A stretch of 22,169 nt of DNA from a virus: the IMG/VR virus record IMGVR_UViG_3300017755_000129, positions 1 through 22,169 of that record. One strand, written 5' to 3'. The notes under the pieces were generated by a model, which was not told the DNA's origin, ran no database searches, and worked only from the letters and a program-made list of their open reading frames with translations. A program made the position numbers and the translations under genes. Shown piece after piece: positions 8,901-15,925 of this stretch; positions within the stretch are counted from its first letter, which is position 1, and every line of letters starts with the position of its first letter.

Positions 8901-10159
8901 TTGGTCTATTCATGAAGACTGGAGTCAATGCACTGCAGTTAACTGGTAAATATACCCCAATATTAAATAGGTTCCTACGTGAATCAGCTGATATTATGTC
9001 TAAAGAAGCAGGACATCCTGACCTTCTTAGGTATGGTATTCGTACTGCTGATGAATTAGCACAAGCTAGAGCTGTCCTTAGAGGACGTGAAGCTATTGGT
9101 GCAGGTATGGTCAGCCTTGCTGGTTCTTTATACCTTGGTGGAATGTTATCAGGTAATGGACCGCCAGACCAAAAGCTACGTAAAACATGGGAGCAGTCAG
9201 GACGTTGGCAAGCAAGATCAATCAAGCTTGGCGATAAGTGGGTTAGTTATGAATCACTTGAACCCTTCAATGCATTCCTAGCAGCTGTTGCTGATATTGG
9301 TGATGCACAAGGTGTAATGGGTGAGCAGTTTACTGAGGATCGCCTTGGTCAATTGCAGTATCTAATTATGGCTAACATTACTAATAAGACCTTCCTTGCT
9401 GGTTTAATGCAGCTTGGTGATCTTATGACTGGTAAAGGTCAGTCAGTAGGTGCTGTGGCTGCAAACCTAGTAAACAATCAGGCTCCACTATCTAGTCTAC
9501 GAAACGAGATTGGTAAAGCATTCAACCCTGGTATGCGTGAGATGGAAGGTTCCTTTATGGAACAGATCAAGAACCGTAACCTATGGGCTGAGTTCATGGT
9601 TGGTGAAGATGGAAAGCTTCCATACCGTTATGACATCTTTACTGGTGAACCGTTAGCTGATTGGGATCCAATGACTAACATGATTAATCGGACACTACCA
9701 TTCCGTATTAGTAAAGTTGGATCACAAGCACGAGAACTTATATTTAGATCTGGTGTTAATTTACACCAGACATTTACTACTACACCTAATGATGAATCAC
9801 TTAAAGAATACCCTGACGTAATTTCAAGATTCCAATATTTAATCAGTCAACAGGGCTTAGAAAAACAGTTTACTCAACTATTTCAGGATCCTGCTGTATT
9901 AAAATCAATCCTTGATATGGAACTTTCACACTCGAATGGTAAAAAGTTTTCTCCCAATGATACCGTCCATGGTGATCGTATCCGTCAAATATTTCGAGAA
10001 GCAAAGCTAAATGCTTGGGCTGAACTTCTAGCTGAAGACGCCTCAGTAAGCCGCATTGCAGAAGAAGCATCATTTAAAGCTCTTGAAAAACGTGCACGTA
10101 GATTAGGTAATACTGAACGTGCTGATGAATTAGATGCTCTACAAAACATTCCTAAATAA
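5921..10159 (+). CDS. Internal core protein, gp16-like
   Basis: At 1412 residues this is the largest gene, close to T7 gp16 (1318), and it lies directly between the gp15-position gene and the fibre gene as in T7. gp16 is the largest ejected protein. It sits on the core inside the capsid, inserts in the inner membrane on infection and reels in the first part of the genome. The N-terminus (1-80) is acidic and helical. There are Gly/Ala/Val-rich segments that could insert in membrane near 148-172 (VGVGFVGVGKIGMG), 255-275, and around 1060-1080 (GAGMVSLAGSLYLGGML). I see no lysozyme motif at the N-terminus, unlike T7 gp16; that module is on the upstream protein. A 9-residue duplication (IDPITNKPK / IDPITKEIV) lies near 563-580. 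Confidence 0.8.
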   Translation: MENELNELTPEQIAEEQKKNRQIISDHQTELGNRDGGKELQEIQQSKANAVSTEVKEKTNEDGTLQDTHATKDAEDFGVKENLQDAGKAVVTGVQNAWNNTIDLGKYLDPKFYAERNEGQDPYSFASGLKFNAQQMPKTRWGMFLRDFVDVGVGFVGVGKIGMGIKGIRGAMMAGKTINKAGKVVNVTGKAALLKRAAVDAGKGAAVDVWDSTQTTEEGIVEGLIKSNPVLAQNLLQLEDGRDLSPAHRTFLNLFESMGIGAAAGAALEAAGVGYRKLKGLPSTAVTQPTENIADSMSTINKTLVKSEAAEYQAKTLKVTGMSKTKYEADYFKSLKRKGVLDEDITIGEWRETWKNPSKVDGTNESWYKPSWDQLDEAVKQDLVIDMALSKNIDFGDTRNYAKFNVKQGEQYLDIGADQLEVDLGKGTPRAGAYYSADKTDTSNYPLSSGSSVPLKSLRDKMDMRSNFGSKRGTVRGVLTSSQIHKMAETSGVDIDVITKQAEALFKNEEYLNMYKGASTKELQDDMLYAAIELQEFITPNGRATNFTSEELQKFILAFDPEIDPITNKPKIDPITKEIVPAADYMGAGKGSSAFRTLTQAQVQMTDVVLGQLSQEMRDISRAALSVDGVIDSKVPGGMFDEIAARYKVLQGMRQQTTSLIANRLREFRAPGKGPKPGSKAALEVVAEAKRRANAQTDLLIQVIREDETGELFEAFRYFSAASNGNLMTMADMDEFFAKRLNGYSGPNNFQRNKVVGELMTMGINSMLSGPKTPVRAVIGTGINTMMRPAAAIVGASVTGDRKTKMAAMSQIGGLLESIPEAWRKAVADFNTYFDNGGDFRGYTAQQAGDEFEAMAAHYAVRGTAGEKSLFNTYRMMRGLNQNPFLSYGPRIMKAADSFFGQMIARGNARSKAFNEVYDRMIDSGIGIGDFEMKTAVREAEKRFNKKIWKSTGELSDEFANFQWKEAALTGDLPDYAQKIQAGIEQLPAIKPFVGLFMKTGVNALQLTGKYTPILNRFLRESADIMSKEAGHPDLLRYGIRTADELAQARAVLRGREAIGAGMVSLAGSLYLGGMLSGNGPPDQKLRKTWEQSGRWQARSIKLGDKWVSYESLEPFNAFLAAVADIGDAQGVMGEQFTEDRLGQLQYLIMANITNKTFLAGLMQLGDLMTGKGQSVGAVAANLVNNQAPLSSLRNEIGKAFNPGMREMEGSFMEQIKNRNLWAEFMVGEDGKLPYRYDIFTGEPLADWDPMTNMINRTLPFRISKVGSQARELIFRSGVNLHQTFTTTPNDESLKEYPDVISRFQYLISQQGLEKQFTQLFQDPAVLKSILDMELSHSNGKKFSPNDTVHGDRIRQIFREAKLNAWAELLAEDASVSRIAEEASFKALEKRARRLGNTERADELDALQNIPK
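7605..7650 (+). repeat. Two-copy 27-bp tandem duplication inside the gp16-like gene
   Basis: The 19-base string AAATTGATCCTATTACTAA occurs at 7605-7623 and again at 7632-7650, a period of 27 bases, so the frame is kept. It encodes two consecutive 9-residue units starting IDPIT. It is probably a recent slippage duplication. Confidence 0.85.
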
Positions 10160-10164
10160 TAACA

Positions 10165-11097
10165 ATGGCTTGCAATCCTACTGTACAATACAATGATTTT
10201 ACAGGTAATGGTTCATCCACCGCTTATACCTTTACCTTCCCATACGATAATACTGCTGATGTACAGGTACGATTAGGAACATATCCTAACTATACGTACC
10301 CATCATATACAACTGAATACGCTGTTGATTCTGCAAACCCCACCATTGTTAATTTTGTCACTGCACCTAGTGGTCCTATTAGGATCTTTAGGTGTACTCC
10401 TAATACTAGCCTTCCAGCTACCTTTCAACCTGGATCAGCAATTAGATCTAGTGACCTAAATAATAACTTTAATCAAGTTCTCTATGTCTCACAGGACTCT
10501 AGTATACGTTCTGTAGATGCACAGGCTGTTGCTGATACTGCATATGTTCAATCAAATACAGCTATTACTACGGCTGGCTCAGCGGTTACTACAGCTAACG
10601 GTGCGGTTACTACGGCTAACGGTGCGGTTACTACAGCTAATAGTGCTGTGTCTACAGCCAATGCAGCACAAACCGCAGTGGCTAGTGCGGTGCTTTATGC
10701 ACCAATAGCTAATGTTGGTTCTATTCCTGGATCACCCAGTAATGGTGATTACGTAGAAGTACTGAACTCTGCGGGTATTGAAAGTTTTAGTCCTTTAAGT
10801 AGTCTACCTTCAGGTTTTGTTGGTGACTCTGGGCTAACTGTACGCATAAAATATGTAACCAATAGCTGGGTATTTCAAAACTACTATGCCAATGATGTAA
10901 ACGAAAGATTTATTAAAAAGTCTGGAGATACATTTACTGGTCTAGTAACTCTTTCTGGAGCACCTACATCTAACTTACATGCTGCAACAAAGCTCTACGT
11001 GGATTCAAATGCAATCCTTGTGGCTGACGGCGGCAACTTTGACAGTGGAGCATCACTGGTATCAACATCATCAACATTCGACGGAGGATCTTTCTAA
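10165..11097 (+). CDS. Tail fibre base, T7 gp17 N-terminal domain type
   Basis: The product has 310 residues. Residues 1-115 match the T7 gp17 tail-attachment domain: YNDFTGNGSSTAYTFTFPY near the start, then TEYAVDS, APSGPIRIFRCTP and FQPGSAIRSSDLNNNFNQVLY. This domain docks the fibre on the tail nozzle. Residues 133-167 are five 7-residue units of type AVTTANG, likely a trimeric coiled-coil shaft. The C-terminus carries GLVTLSGAPTSNLHAATKLY, a motif common in phage fibres, and ends without a receptor-binding head. T7 gp17 is 553 residues, so the fibre here is short. Its distal parts are probably supplied by the next two genes. The start follows the previous stop by only five bases and has no clear ribosome binding site. 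Confidence 0.88.
   Translation: MACNPTVQYNDFTGNGSSTAYTFTFPYDNTADVQVRLGTYPNYTYPSYTTEYAVDSANPTIVNFVTAPSGPIRIFRCTPNTSLPATFQPGSAIRSSDLNNNFNQVLYVSQDSSIRSVDAQAVADTAYVQSNTAITTAGSAVTTANGAVTTANGAVTTANSAVSTANAAQTAVASAVLYAPIANVGSIPGSPSNGDYVEVLNSAGIESFSPLSSLPSGFVGDSGLTVRIKYVTNSWVFQNYYANDVNERFIKKSGDTFTGLVTLSGAPTSNLHAATKLYVDSNAILVADGGNFDSGASLVSTSSTFDGGSF
10561..10665 (+). repeat. Five tandem 21-bp units encoding a fibre heptad repeat
   Basis: In-frame units start at 10561, 10582, 10603, 10624 and 10645. Units 2-4 are nearly identical (GCGGTTACTACAGCTAACGG and variants); the outer two have diverged. The units read AITTAGS, AVTTANG, AVTTANG, AVTTANS and AVSTANA. The 7-residue period with A/V positions fits a coiled-coil shaft whose length can change by gain or loss of units. 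Confidence 0.85.
11083..11088 (+). promoter_or_regulatory. Shine-Dalgarno GGAGGA inside the end of the fibre gene
   Basis: GGAGGA ends 8 bases before the ATG at 11097, which overlaps the fibre gene's TAA by one base (TAATG). It gives independent or coupled initiation of the Mtd_N-type gene and fixes its start. Confidence 0.75.
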
Positions 11098-11672
11098 TGC
11101 CAACACCTGCTAATCGAACTCCTCTGCGTGTAGCACGAGGTACATATTCTAATCTTAATAGCTCAGTAGCCGACATCCAAGAGGGTGAGGTTTGCTATGC
11201 AACTGATCAAAACAAACTATATGTCAAAGAAGGAGCAGCTCTTGTAAGTACACAGGTTGATCTTAGTGGTTCTATTGGTTCTACTATTCAAGCCTTTGAT
11301 GCCGACACAGCAAAGACTGATGCTGCTCAGACATACACTGCAGCTCAACGTGGACAGGTAACAACACTTACATCCGCAGCTTCTATCACTATTGACTTTG
11401 CACTGTCTAATAACTTTATCCTAACCACAGGACATGCAGCCATTCTGTTTGCTAATCCCACGACAGAAGTAGCTGGTCAAAGTGGTTCTATCTTTATTGT
11501 TCAAGGTTCTACGACTTGTGCTGCCCCTACTTGGGGTAACCAATGGTACTTTGCTGGTGGCACTGCTCCAGCTCTAACTGGTACTACTGGTAAGTGTGCA
11601 CGTATTGATTACATCGTTCAAGAAGCTGGAAAGATTCATGCAGTAGCAACCGATAACCTTGCGTACACTTGA
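11097..11672 (+). CDS. Fibre/receptor-binding accessory protein with Mtd_N-like start
   Basis: The product has 191 residues. The N-terminus, PLRVARGTYSNL followed by SVADIQEGEVCYATDQNKLY, resembles the major tropism determinant N-terminal domain (Mtd_N) found at the base of many phage receptor-binding proteins. The rest is a beta-rich, Thr/Ala-rich domain (TSAASITIDFALSNNFILTT, then WGNQWYFAGGTAPALTGTTG) of the type seen in cyanophage fibre and spike proteins. It lies between the fibre base and the large adhesin and overlaps the former by one base. It is therefore probably a distal fibre segment, or an adaptor joining fibre to adhesin. No reverse transcriptase or template repeat is present, so there is no sign of diversity generation. 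Confidence 0.7.
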   Translation: MPTPANRTPLRVARGTYSNLNSSVADIQEGEVCYATDQNKLYVKEGAALVSTQVDLSGSIGSTIQAFDADTAKTDAAQTYTAAQRGQVTTLTSAASITIDFALSNNFILTTGHAAILFANPTTEVAGQSGSIFIVQGSTTCAAPTWGNQWYFAGGTAPALTGTTGKCARIDYIVQEAGKIHAVATDNLAYT

Positions 11673-11675
11673 TAT

Positions 11676-14111
11676 ATGCCAGTATTTAATAATAATATTT
11701 TAGCCGGTGCCAGTGGTGCTACCGGCGGTGGTGGCTCTGACGAACGTAGTCTTAGGTTCAACTCAGGAGACTCAAGTTATCTTAACCGAACCCCAAGTTC
11801 TGCGGGTAATCGCAAGACGTGGACTTGGTCTGGGTGGATCAAGATTGACGGAAATTTTGCCAACAGAAATACAAATTACGGTGGCAGTATTTTCTTCGGT
11901 ACGCATGATGGTCAACCGACTTGGATAAGCTATAACGCTACTGACCCGTATTTGCAATTTTCTTTTAACGACGGTTCAAGCTATAGGCACAATAGATCAC
12001 AAGCCGTTTTTAGAGATTCCTCTGCTTGGTATCACGTTGTAGTTGCATTAGACACGACTCAAGGTACTGCTTCTAACCGGCTTAAAATGTATGTAAACGG
12101 AGTTCAGCTGACGGACTTTAGCACTTCATATACTATTCCTCAAAACACTCAAGTTGGATTTAATAACACATTTCCTCATAATTTAGGTGCATCTAGTGCT
12201 TCTACAAGTGGCACTGCTTATGATCACTTCGGTGGCCTCATGGCTAACATCCACTTTGTCGATGGTCAAGCCCTTGATTATACTGCATTCACCGAATTCG
12301 ATACAAACGGTGTACTGCAGCCGATTGAATACGCTGGAACATACGGAACAAATGGTTTCCACCTCGACTTCAAGGACAACAGTTCATCGGCTAATTTGGG
12401 ATACGATGCTGCTGGTAGCAATAACTGGACTGTTAATAACTTCAGTGTTGCAGCCGGTGCAGGTAACGACTCCCTCCGTGACTCACCATCACAAATAGCA
12501 GATCAAACAGATTCTGGAGCGGGCGGTGAGGTTGTTGGCAACTACTGCACTTGGAATCCATTAAATGTAGATAAGCCAACTAACGCAGGTGGTCTATCAA
12601 CACTGTCAAATGGAAACCTAGAGGCGAGTGGAAATAACACCGATGCAGTGGCAACTATCGGAGTCTCGTCAGGAAAGTGGTATTTTGAGGTCACTAGAAC
12701 GTCTGGAGGCAGCAATGACACTAACGGTGTCGGCTTTTATTTATCCGGCACATCACAAGAAGCTATATATCGAGATAATGCTGAATTTCAATACGACGGC
12801 AGTAATAATTCTTACGGAGCGTCTTGGTCTGTAAACGGCGTAGTCATTGGTGTTGCTCTTGACTTGGACAATACGTCAATAACCTTTTATAAAGACGGAG
12901 TTTCGCAAGGTGTTGCCAAGAGCAATTTACCTGCTGGCACATGGGTGCCCTCGATATTGAACAGAAGCACATCAACATTTGTCGCAAACTTCGGCCAACG
13001 TGCCTTCACGTATACCGCACCAACTGGTTTCAAGTGTTTATGCACTGCTTCGTTACCTGAGCCAACGATTGCGGACCCGAGTAAACATTTTGAAGCTAAA
13101 ACATATTTAGGAAATGGTGGGACGCAGGCGTTAACAATGTCTAATTCTGAATTGTCACCAGGCTTTGTGTGGATAAAAAACAGATCTGCAGGTGTCTCTC
13201 ACTATTTACAAGATGTTGTGCGTGGCTCTTTTGCATATATGAACAGTAACAGTACTGGTGGTGAAAATACAGCGTCAGGCGCAGATTGGTTCTCTTCCTT
13301 TGATTCTAACGGCTTTACTGTTAAATACGGATCTACTGGATACGGGAACTCTGCAGGTTGGAACGAAAACAATACTTCTTATGTAGGTTGGGCGTGGGAC
13401 GCCGGATCTTCCACGGTAACTAATACTGACGGCAGCATATCTGCACAAGTAAGAGCACAGCCAAGTGCTGGGTTCAGTATTATAAAATTTACGAATACAG
13501 CATCTAATTCAAGTGTCGGGCATGGGCTAAATGCTAAACCTGAACTAATTATTTGGAAGAAAACATCTGGCACGAGTCATTGGCCCGTTTATCACGGATC
13601 GCTAGGCGCTACAAAACATTTATATTTAGACTTGAACAACACAGCGGGAACCAGCTCAGATTTTTGGAACAATACTGAGCCAACAAGTTCTGTAGTCAGC
13701 ACCAGAGGTGAGCCACATTCTATGGGGTCCACAGGTGACACAATTATGTACTGCTTCGCGCCTGTCGAGGGCTACAGCGCAGTTGGTTCTTGCAGCCCTA
13801 ATGGTACAAATGATAATATTTTCGTCTATACCGGGTTTAAACCTAAATTTATTTTAGCAAGGTTCACTTCTGCAGGTGATTGGATGATGCTCGATACCTC
13901 TCGACGCCCTAATGGTCCTACAGGTGGAACATTAGTTGCTAACGTAGCTAATGGCGAAGATAGTTATTACAATAGCAGTCAAGTTGGTTTTGACTTCCTA
14001 AGTAATGGATTTAAAATTCGCCACAATGGTTCACCTCTAGGTGACTCTGGCAAAACAGTAATTTATTATTGTGTGGCGGAAAATCCTTTTAAATATTCCC
14101 GTGCTTATTAA
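11676..14111 (+). CDS. Large tail adhesin with LamG-like, SPRY-like and repeated C-terminal modules
   Basis: The product has 811 residues. Residues ~25-215 look like a LamG/concanavalin-A-like fold (RSLRFNSGDSSYLNRTPSS, AWYHVVVALDTTQ, LKMYVNGVQL). Residues ~233-255 form the bridging motif LDFKDNSSSANLGYDAAGSN. Residues ~285-450 look like a SPRY/B30.2 domain (NYCTWNPLN, GKWYFEVTRTSGG, GVALDLDNTSITFYKDGVSQ). The rest holds three diverged copies of one motif: GFVWIKNRS at about 497, PELIIWKKTSGTSHW at about 621, and PKFILARFTSAGDW at about 723. All these are carbohydrate- or ligand-binding type folds known in marine phage fibres, so a host-recognition role is likely. By eye it uses more GC-ending codons than its neighbours, which suggests exchange between phages. 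The start lies three bases past the previous stop. Confidence 0.8.
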   Translation: MPVFNNNILAGASGATGGGGSDERSLRFNSGDSSYLNRTPSSAGNRKTWTWSGWIKIDGNFANRNTNYGGSIFFGTHDGQPTWISYNATDPYLQFSFNDGSSYRHNRSQAVFRDSSAWYHVVVALDTTQGTASNRLKMYVNGVQLTDFSTSYTIPQNTQVGFNNTFPHNLGASSASTSGTAYDHFGGLMANIHFVDGQALDYTAFTEFDTNGVLQPIEYAGTYGTNGFHLDFKDNSSSANLGYDAAGSNNWTVNNFSVAAGAGNDSLRDSPSQIADQTDSGAGGEVVGNYCTWNPLNVDKPTNAGGLSTLSNGNLEASGNNTDAVATIGVSSGKWYFEVTRTSGGSNDTNGVGFYLSGTSQEAIYRDNAEFQYDGSNNSYGASWSVNGVVIGVALDLDNTSITFYKDGVSQGVAKSNLPAGTWVPSILNRSTSTFVANFGQRAFTYTAPTGFKCLCTASLPEPTIADPSKHFEAKTYLGNGGTQALTMSNSELSPGFVWIKNRSAGVSHYLQDVVRGSFAYMNSNSTGGENTASGADWFSSFDSNGFTVKYGSTGYGNSAGWNENNTSYVGWAWDAGSSTVTNTDGSISAQVRAQPSAGFSIIKFTNTASNSSVGHGLNAKPELIIWKKTSGTSHWPVYHGSLGATKHLYLDLNNTAGTSSDFWNNTEPTSSVVSTRGEPHSMGSTGDTIMYCFAPVEGYSAVGSCSPNGTNDNIFVYTGFKPKFILARFTSAGDWMMLDTSRRPNGPTGGTLVANVANGEDSYYNSSQVGFDFLSNGFKIRHNGSPLGDSGKTVIYYCVAENPFKYSRAY

Positions 14112-14117
14112 TTAATT

Positions 14118-14702
14118 ATGCTTAAACTAGATAACAAGCCCCTATCTTATGATAGGGCATTTACACATAATGATATTCAGTATCCATCCAATTGGCTGCG
14201 CTTGGCTTCACTTGAAGAGAAGAAAGCCATTGGTATTACTGAAGTTGCAAATGACCCCACGTATGACCAACGCTTCTACTGGGGTGTAGATAACCCTAAG
14301 CAACTTAATGATCAACCTGCTGTCGATGAAGACGGCAAAGATCTTGGCTACACACAGACTGGCTTGAAGACACAATGGTCAGCCACTCAAGGAGAGATTG
14401 CAGCTTCACTGCTAGCTCCTAGTGACTGGCGCATCATTAAAGCTAAGGAGACAGGAACTAATATTCCGTCTGCTTGGAAGACTTACCGTGCTGCTGTCCG
14501 TACTGCATGTAATACACGTCAGACAGAGATTGGCAATGCCGCTGATGTACCAGCTCTAAAGGAGCTTCTATTCGGTCAACCTACCCTTACTCAACAGAAG
14601 AAAGATTCTGACGGTGAGGATGTTGTTGATTCAGACAATAAACCAGTCATGGAAGACGTACCTAACCCTGCCATTGCTACGGCATGGCCTACACCTATTT
14701 AA
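14118..14702 (+). CDS. Small tail-fibre-associated protein (possible fibre chaperone)
   Basis: The product has 194 residues. The N-terminus (KPLSYDRAFTHNDIQYPSNW, LRLASLEEKKAIGI) and the motif QRFYWGVDNPKQL resemble small phage proteins encoded directly after tail fibres. The segment SDWRIIKAKETGTNIPSAWK followed by YRAAVRTACNTRQTEI resembles the C-terminal part of tail-fibre assembly/DUF4376-like proteins, which often end in a similar helical pair. It follows the adhesin after six bases. Likely roles are a chaperone for folding or trimerising the adhesin, or a minor tail component. The family resemblance is fair; the function is inferred from position. Confidence 0.6.
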   Translation: MLKLDNKPLSYDRAFTHNDIQYPSNWLRLASLEEKKAIGITEVANDPTYDQRFYWGVDNPKQLNDQPAVDEDGKDLGYTQTGLKTQWSATQGEIAASLLAPSDWRIIKAKETGTNIPSAWKTYRAAVRTACNTRQTEIGNAADVPALKELLFGQPTLTQQKKDSDGEDVVDSDNKPVMEDVPNPAIATAWPTPI

Positions 14703-14704
14703 TT

Positions 14705-14866
14705 ATGATTACTCTTATCCGTCCAGTTCTGTTTTCGTTTATTGAATCACCAAAGGTTAAACGATTGATTATTGATATGCTACGTAAGCTTGCTACTACA
14801 ACAGACAATACCGTAGATGATCAAGCTGTTGATTTCATCGAACGTGGTTTATTCGGATCTAAGTAA
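14705..14866 (+). CDS. Small hypothetical protein, 53 residues
   Basis: The likely start is the ATG at 14705, two bases after the preceding stop. An in-frame ATG at 14684 would add seven residues and overlap that gene. The product begins MITLIRPVLFSFIESPKVKR and ends in an acidic helix (DDQAVDFIERGLFGSK). The first ten residues are hydrophobic but too short and charge-flanked for a confident membrane helix. I believe similar short proteins starting MITLIRP occur near the lysis genes of cyanophages, but I know of no function. Its stop (TAA) overlaps the next ATG by one base, so it is translated as part of the run of small genes. Confidence 0.65.
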   Translation: MITLIRPVLFSFIESPKVKRLIIDMLRKLATTTDNTVDDQAVDFIERGLFGSK

Positions 14867-15327
14867 TGGAGTGGGCTAACCCCCCTCAACTACCATCTCT
14901 ATTACTCCCTAACGCACCTGATTTACCTATACCTATACTAGAGGTACCACAGGCCGATGTACCCTCGTACAAACCGCTTGTAGTGCCTCCTAACACGCTT
15001 AGGCCGCCACCAGGTATAGAAGGTGTTAACTCAGATCCGGCACCTAAAGCTAAAACTAAAACTCCACCATCACCTACTTTTACTCCACCAATAATCCCAC
15101 CTGAAGCTCAGATCGTAGGGATTCCGTTTACGGATATTGAAGTACCACTTCCTACAACTACGATCATGACTACAGCAGCTACTACAGCTGCAATTTCTGT
15201 GGCTGCCACCCTAACTGCTACATCACTATTTAAACATTTAGTGATGATTATGAAACCCATATTAAAGCAAGCATGGAACAAGATAGCAAAAAAGAAGACC
15301 CTACCGGAAAAACAAAAAACTTCTTAG
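14866..15327 (+). CDS. Proline-rich membrane protein of unknown function
   Basis: The product has 153 residues. Residues 1-95 are very rich in Pro, Leu and Ile (PQLPSLLLPNAPDLPIPILE) with Lys/Thr-Pro stretches (KAKTKTPPSPTFTPPIIPP). They are followed by an Ala/Thr-rich hydrophobic segment at about 105-128 (TTAATTAAISVAATLTATSL). A strongly basic tail (KQAWNKIAKKKTLPEKQKTS) comes last. This suggests an extended periplasmic or surface arm, one membrane helix and a cytoplasmic basic end. It starts in the stop codon of the previous gene, and its last 55 bases overlap the holin-like gene in another frame. An envelope or lysis role is inferred from the neighbours; a spanin-like role is possible but unproven. 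Confidence 0.6.
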   Translation: MEWANPPQLPSLLLPNAPDLPIPILEVPQADVPSYKPLVVPPNTLRPPPGIEGVNSDPAPKAKTKTPPSPTFTPPIIPPEAQIVGIPFTDIEVPLPTTTIMTTAATTAAISVAATLTATSLFKHLVMIMKPILKQAWNKIAKKKTLPEKQKTS

Positions 15328-15581
15328 CTAAGGTCAAAGAAAATACAGAAGATGAATTACAGATTCTCGGGACTTTTGTACGTCTAGGTGTTGTTATTTG
15401 GAGTGGTTTTATTATTACTCTTAATTATGTCGAGCTACCTATGATCAAAAAAGGTCAGAGTGGTGGTGACATTACTTTTGTTGCTTCTGTATTTACTGGC
15501 GCTTTAGCTACTTTCGGTTTAACGACTTCTAATAGTAAATCTAATAACAAATCTCCTGATCCTAAAAAGAAAGAAGAATGA
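15273..15581 (+). CDS. Holin-like small membrane protein
   Basis: The product has 102 residues. A charged N-terminus (MEQDSKKEDPTGKTKNFLAK) precedes two hydrophobic helices: about 34-52 (VRLGVVIWSGFIITLNYV) and about 67-85 (ITFVASVFTGALATFGLTT). A short Lys/Pro-rich tail ends KKKEE. Size, two membrane helices and charged ends fit a class II holin, which would time lysis by opening the inner membrane. No endolysin is encoded next to it or elsewhere in the window. The start overlaps the previous gene by 55 bases, and its TGA overlaps the next ATG (ATGA), so the three genes are coupled. The resemblance to cyanophage proteins is from memory; the holin role is inferred. Confidence 0.6.
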   Translation: MEQDSKKEDPTGKTKNFLAKVKENTEDELQILGTFVRLGVVIWSGFIITLNYVELPMIKKGQSGGDITFVASVFTGALATFGLTTSNSKSNNKSPDPKKKEE

Positions 15582-15925
15582 AACGATTACTACTTTTATT
15601 GTTTTTAGCTAGTCCAGTATCTGCTCAGGTGACTCCTAATTTTACTCAAGGTTCAATGCAGTCAACAACAACTACCACCATTGATATTGACAGAACCATT
15701 GATACAACAACTTATGGTGGCGCTTATACATCATGGTCAGGTACAAACGTCGTACCAAGTGCGGCGATCAACGATGCAACTACAACTTATTCAGTCCACA
15801 CAGCTGGAGATCAATTTCAACTCGAAACAGTGACAAGAGCAGCAGGGATCATCGAAGAAAGTTTAATTACCGAAACAGTCCAGCAAAATACTGTTACTAC
15901 ATCCTTGTCGGTCTTCTCACAGTAA
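15578..15925 (+). CDS. Secreted beta-rich protein of cyanophage type
   Basis: The product has 115 residues. A clear signal peptide (MKRLLLLLFLASPVSA) is followed by a predicted cut before QVTPNFTQGSM. The mature part is Thr/Ser-rich with alternating polar and hydrophobic residues (TTTTTIDIDRTIDTTTYGGA, GDQFQLETVTRAAGIIEES) and ends VTTSLSVFSQ. I recognise this pattern as a protein found next to lysis or structural genes in many cyanophages, with no established function. Export to the periplasm is well supported. It overlaps the holin-like gene by four bases. The coding region of the second secreted protein follows closely in the -1 frame. Confidence 0.75.
   Translation: MKRLLLLLFLASPVSAQVTPNFTQGSMQSTTTTTIDIDRTIDTTTYGGAYTSWSGTNVVPSAAINDATTTYSVHTAGDQFQLETVTRAAGIIEESLITETVQQNTVTTSLSVFSQ

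Noticed and set aside
8860-9225. 121-residue open frame on the minus strand
   Set aside because: It lies wholly inside the gp16-like gene, resembles no family and has the composition expected of an antisense shadow; no gene in the window is on the minus strand.
11097-14111. Diversity-generating retroelement, suggested by the Mtd_N-like domain
   Set aside because: No reverse transcriptase, no accessory gene and no template/variable repeat pair is present in the window.
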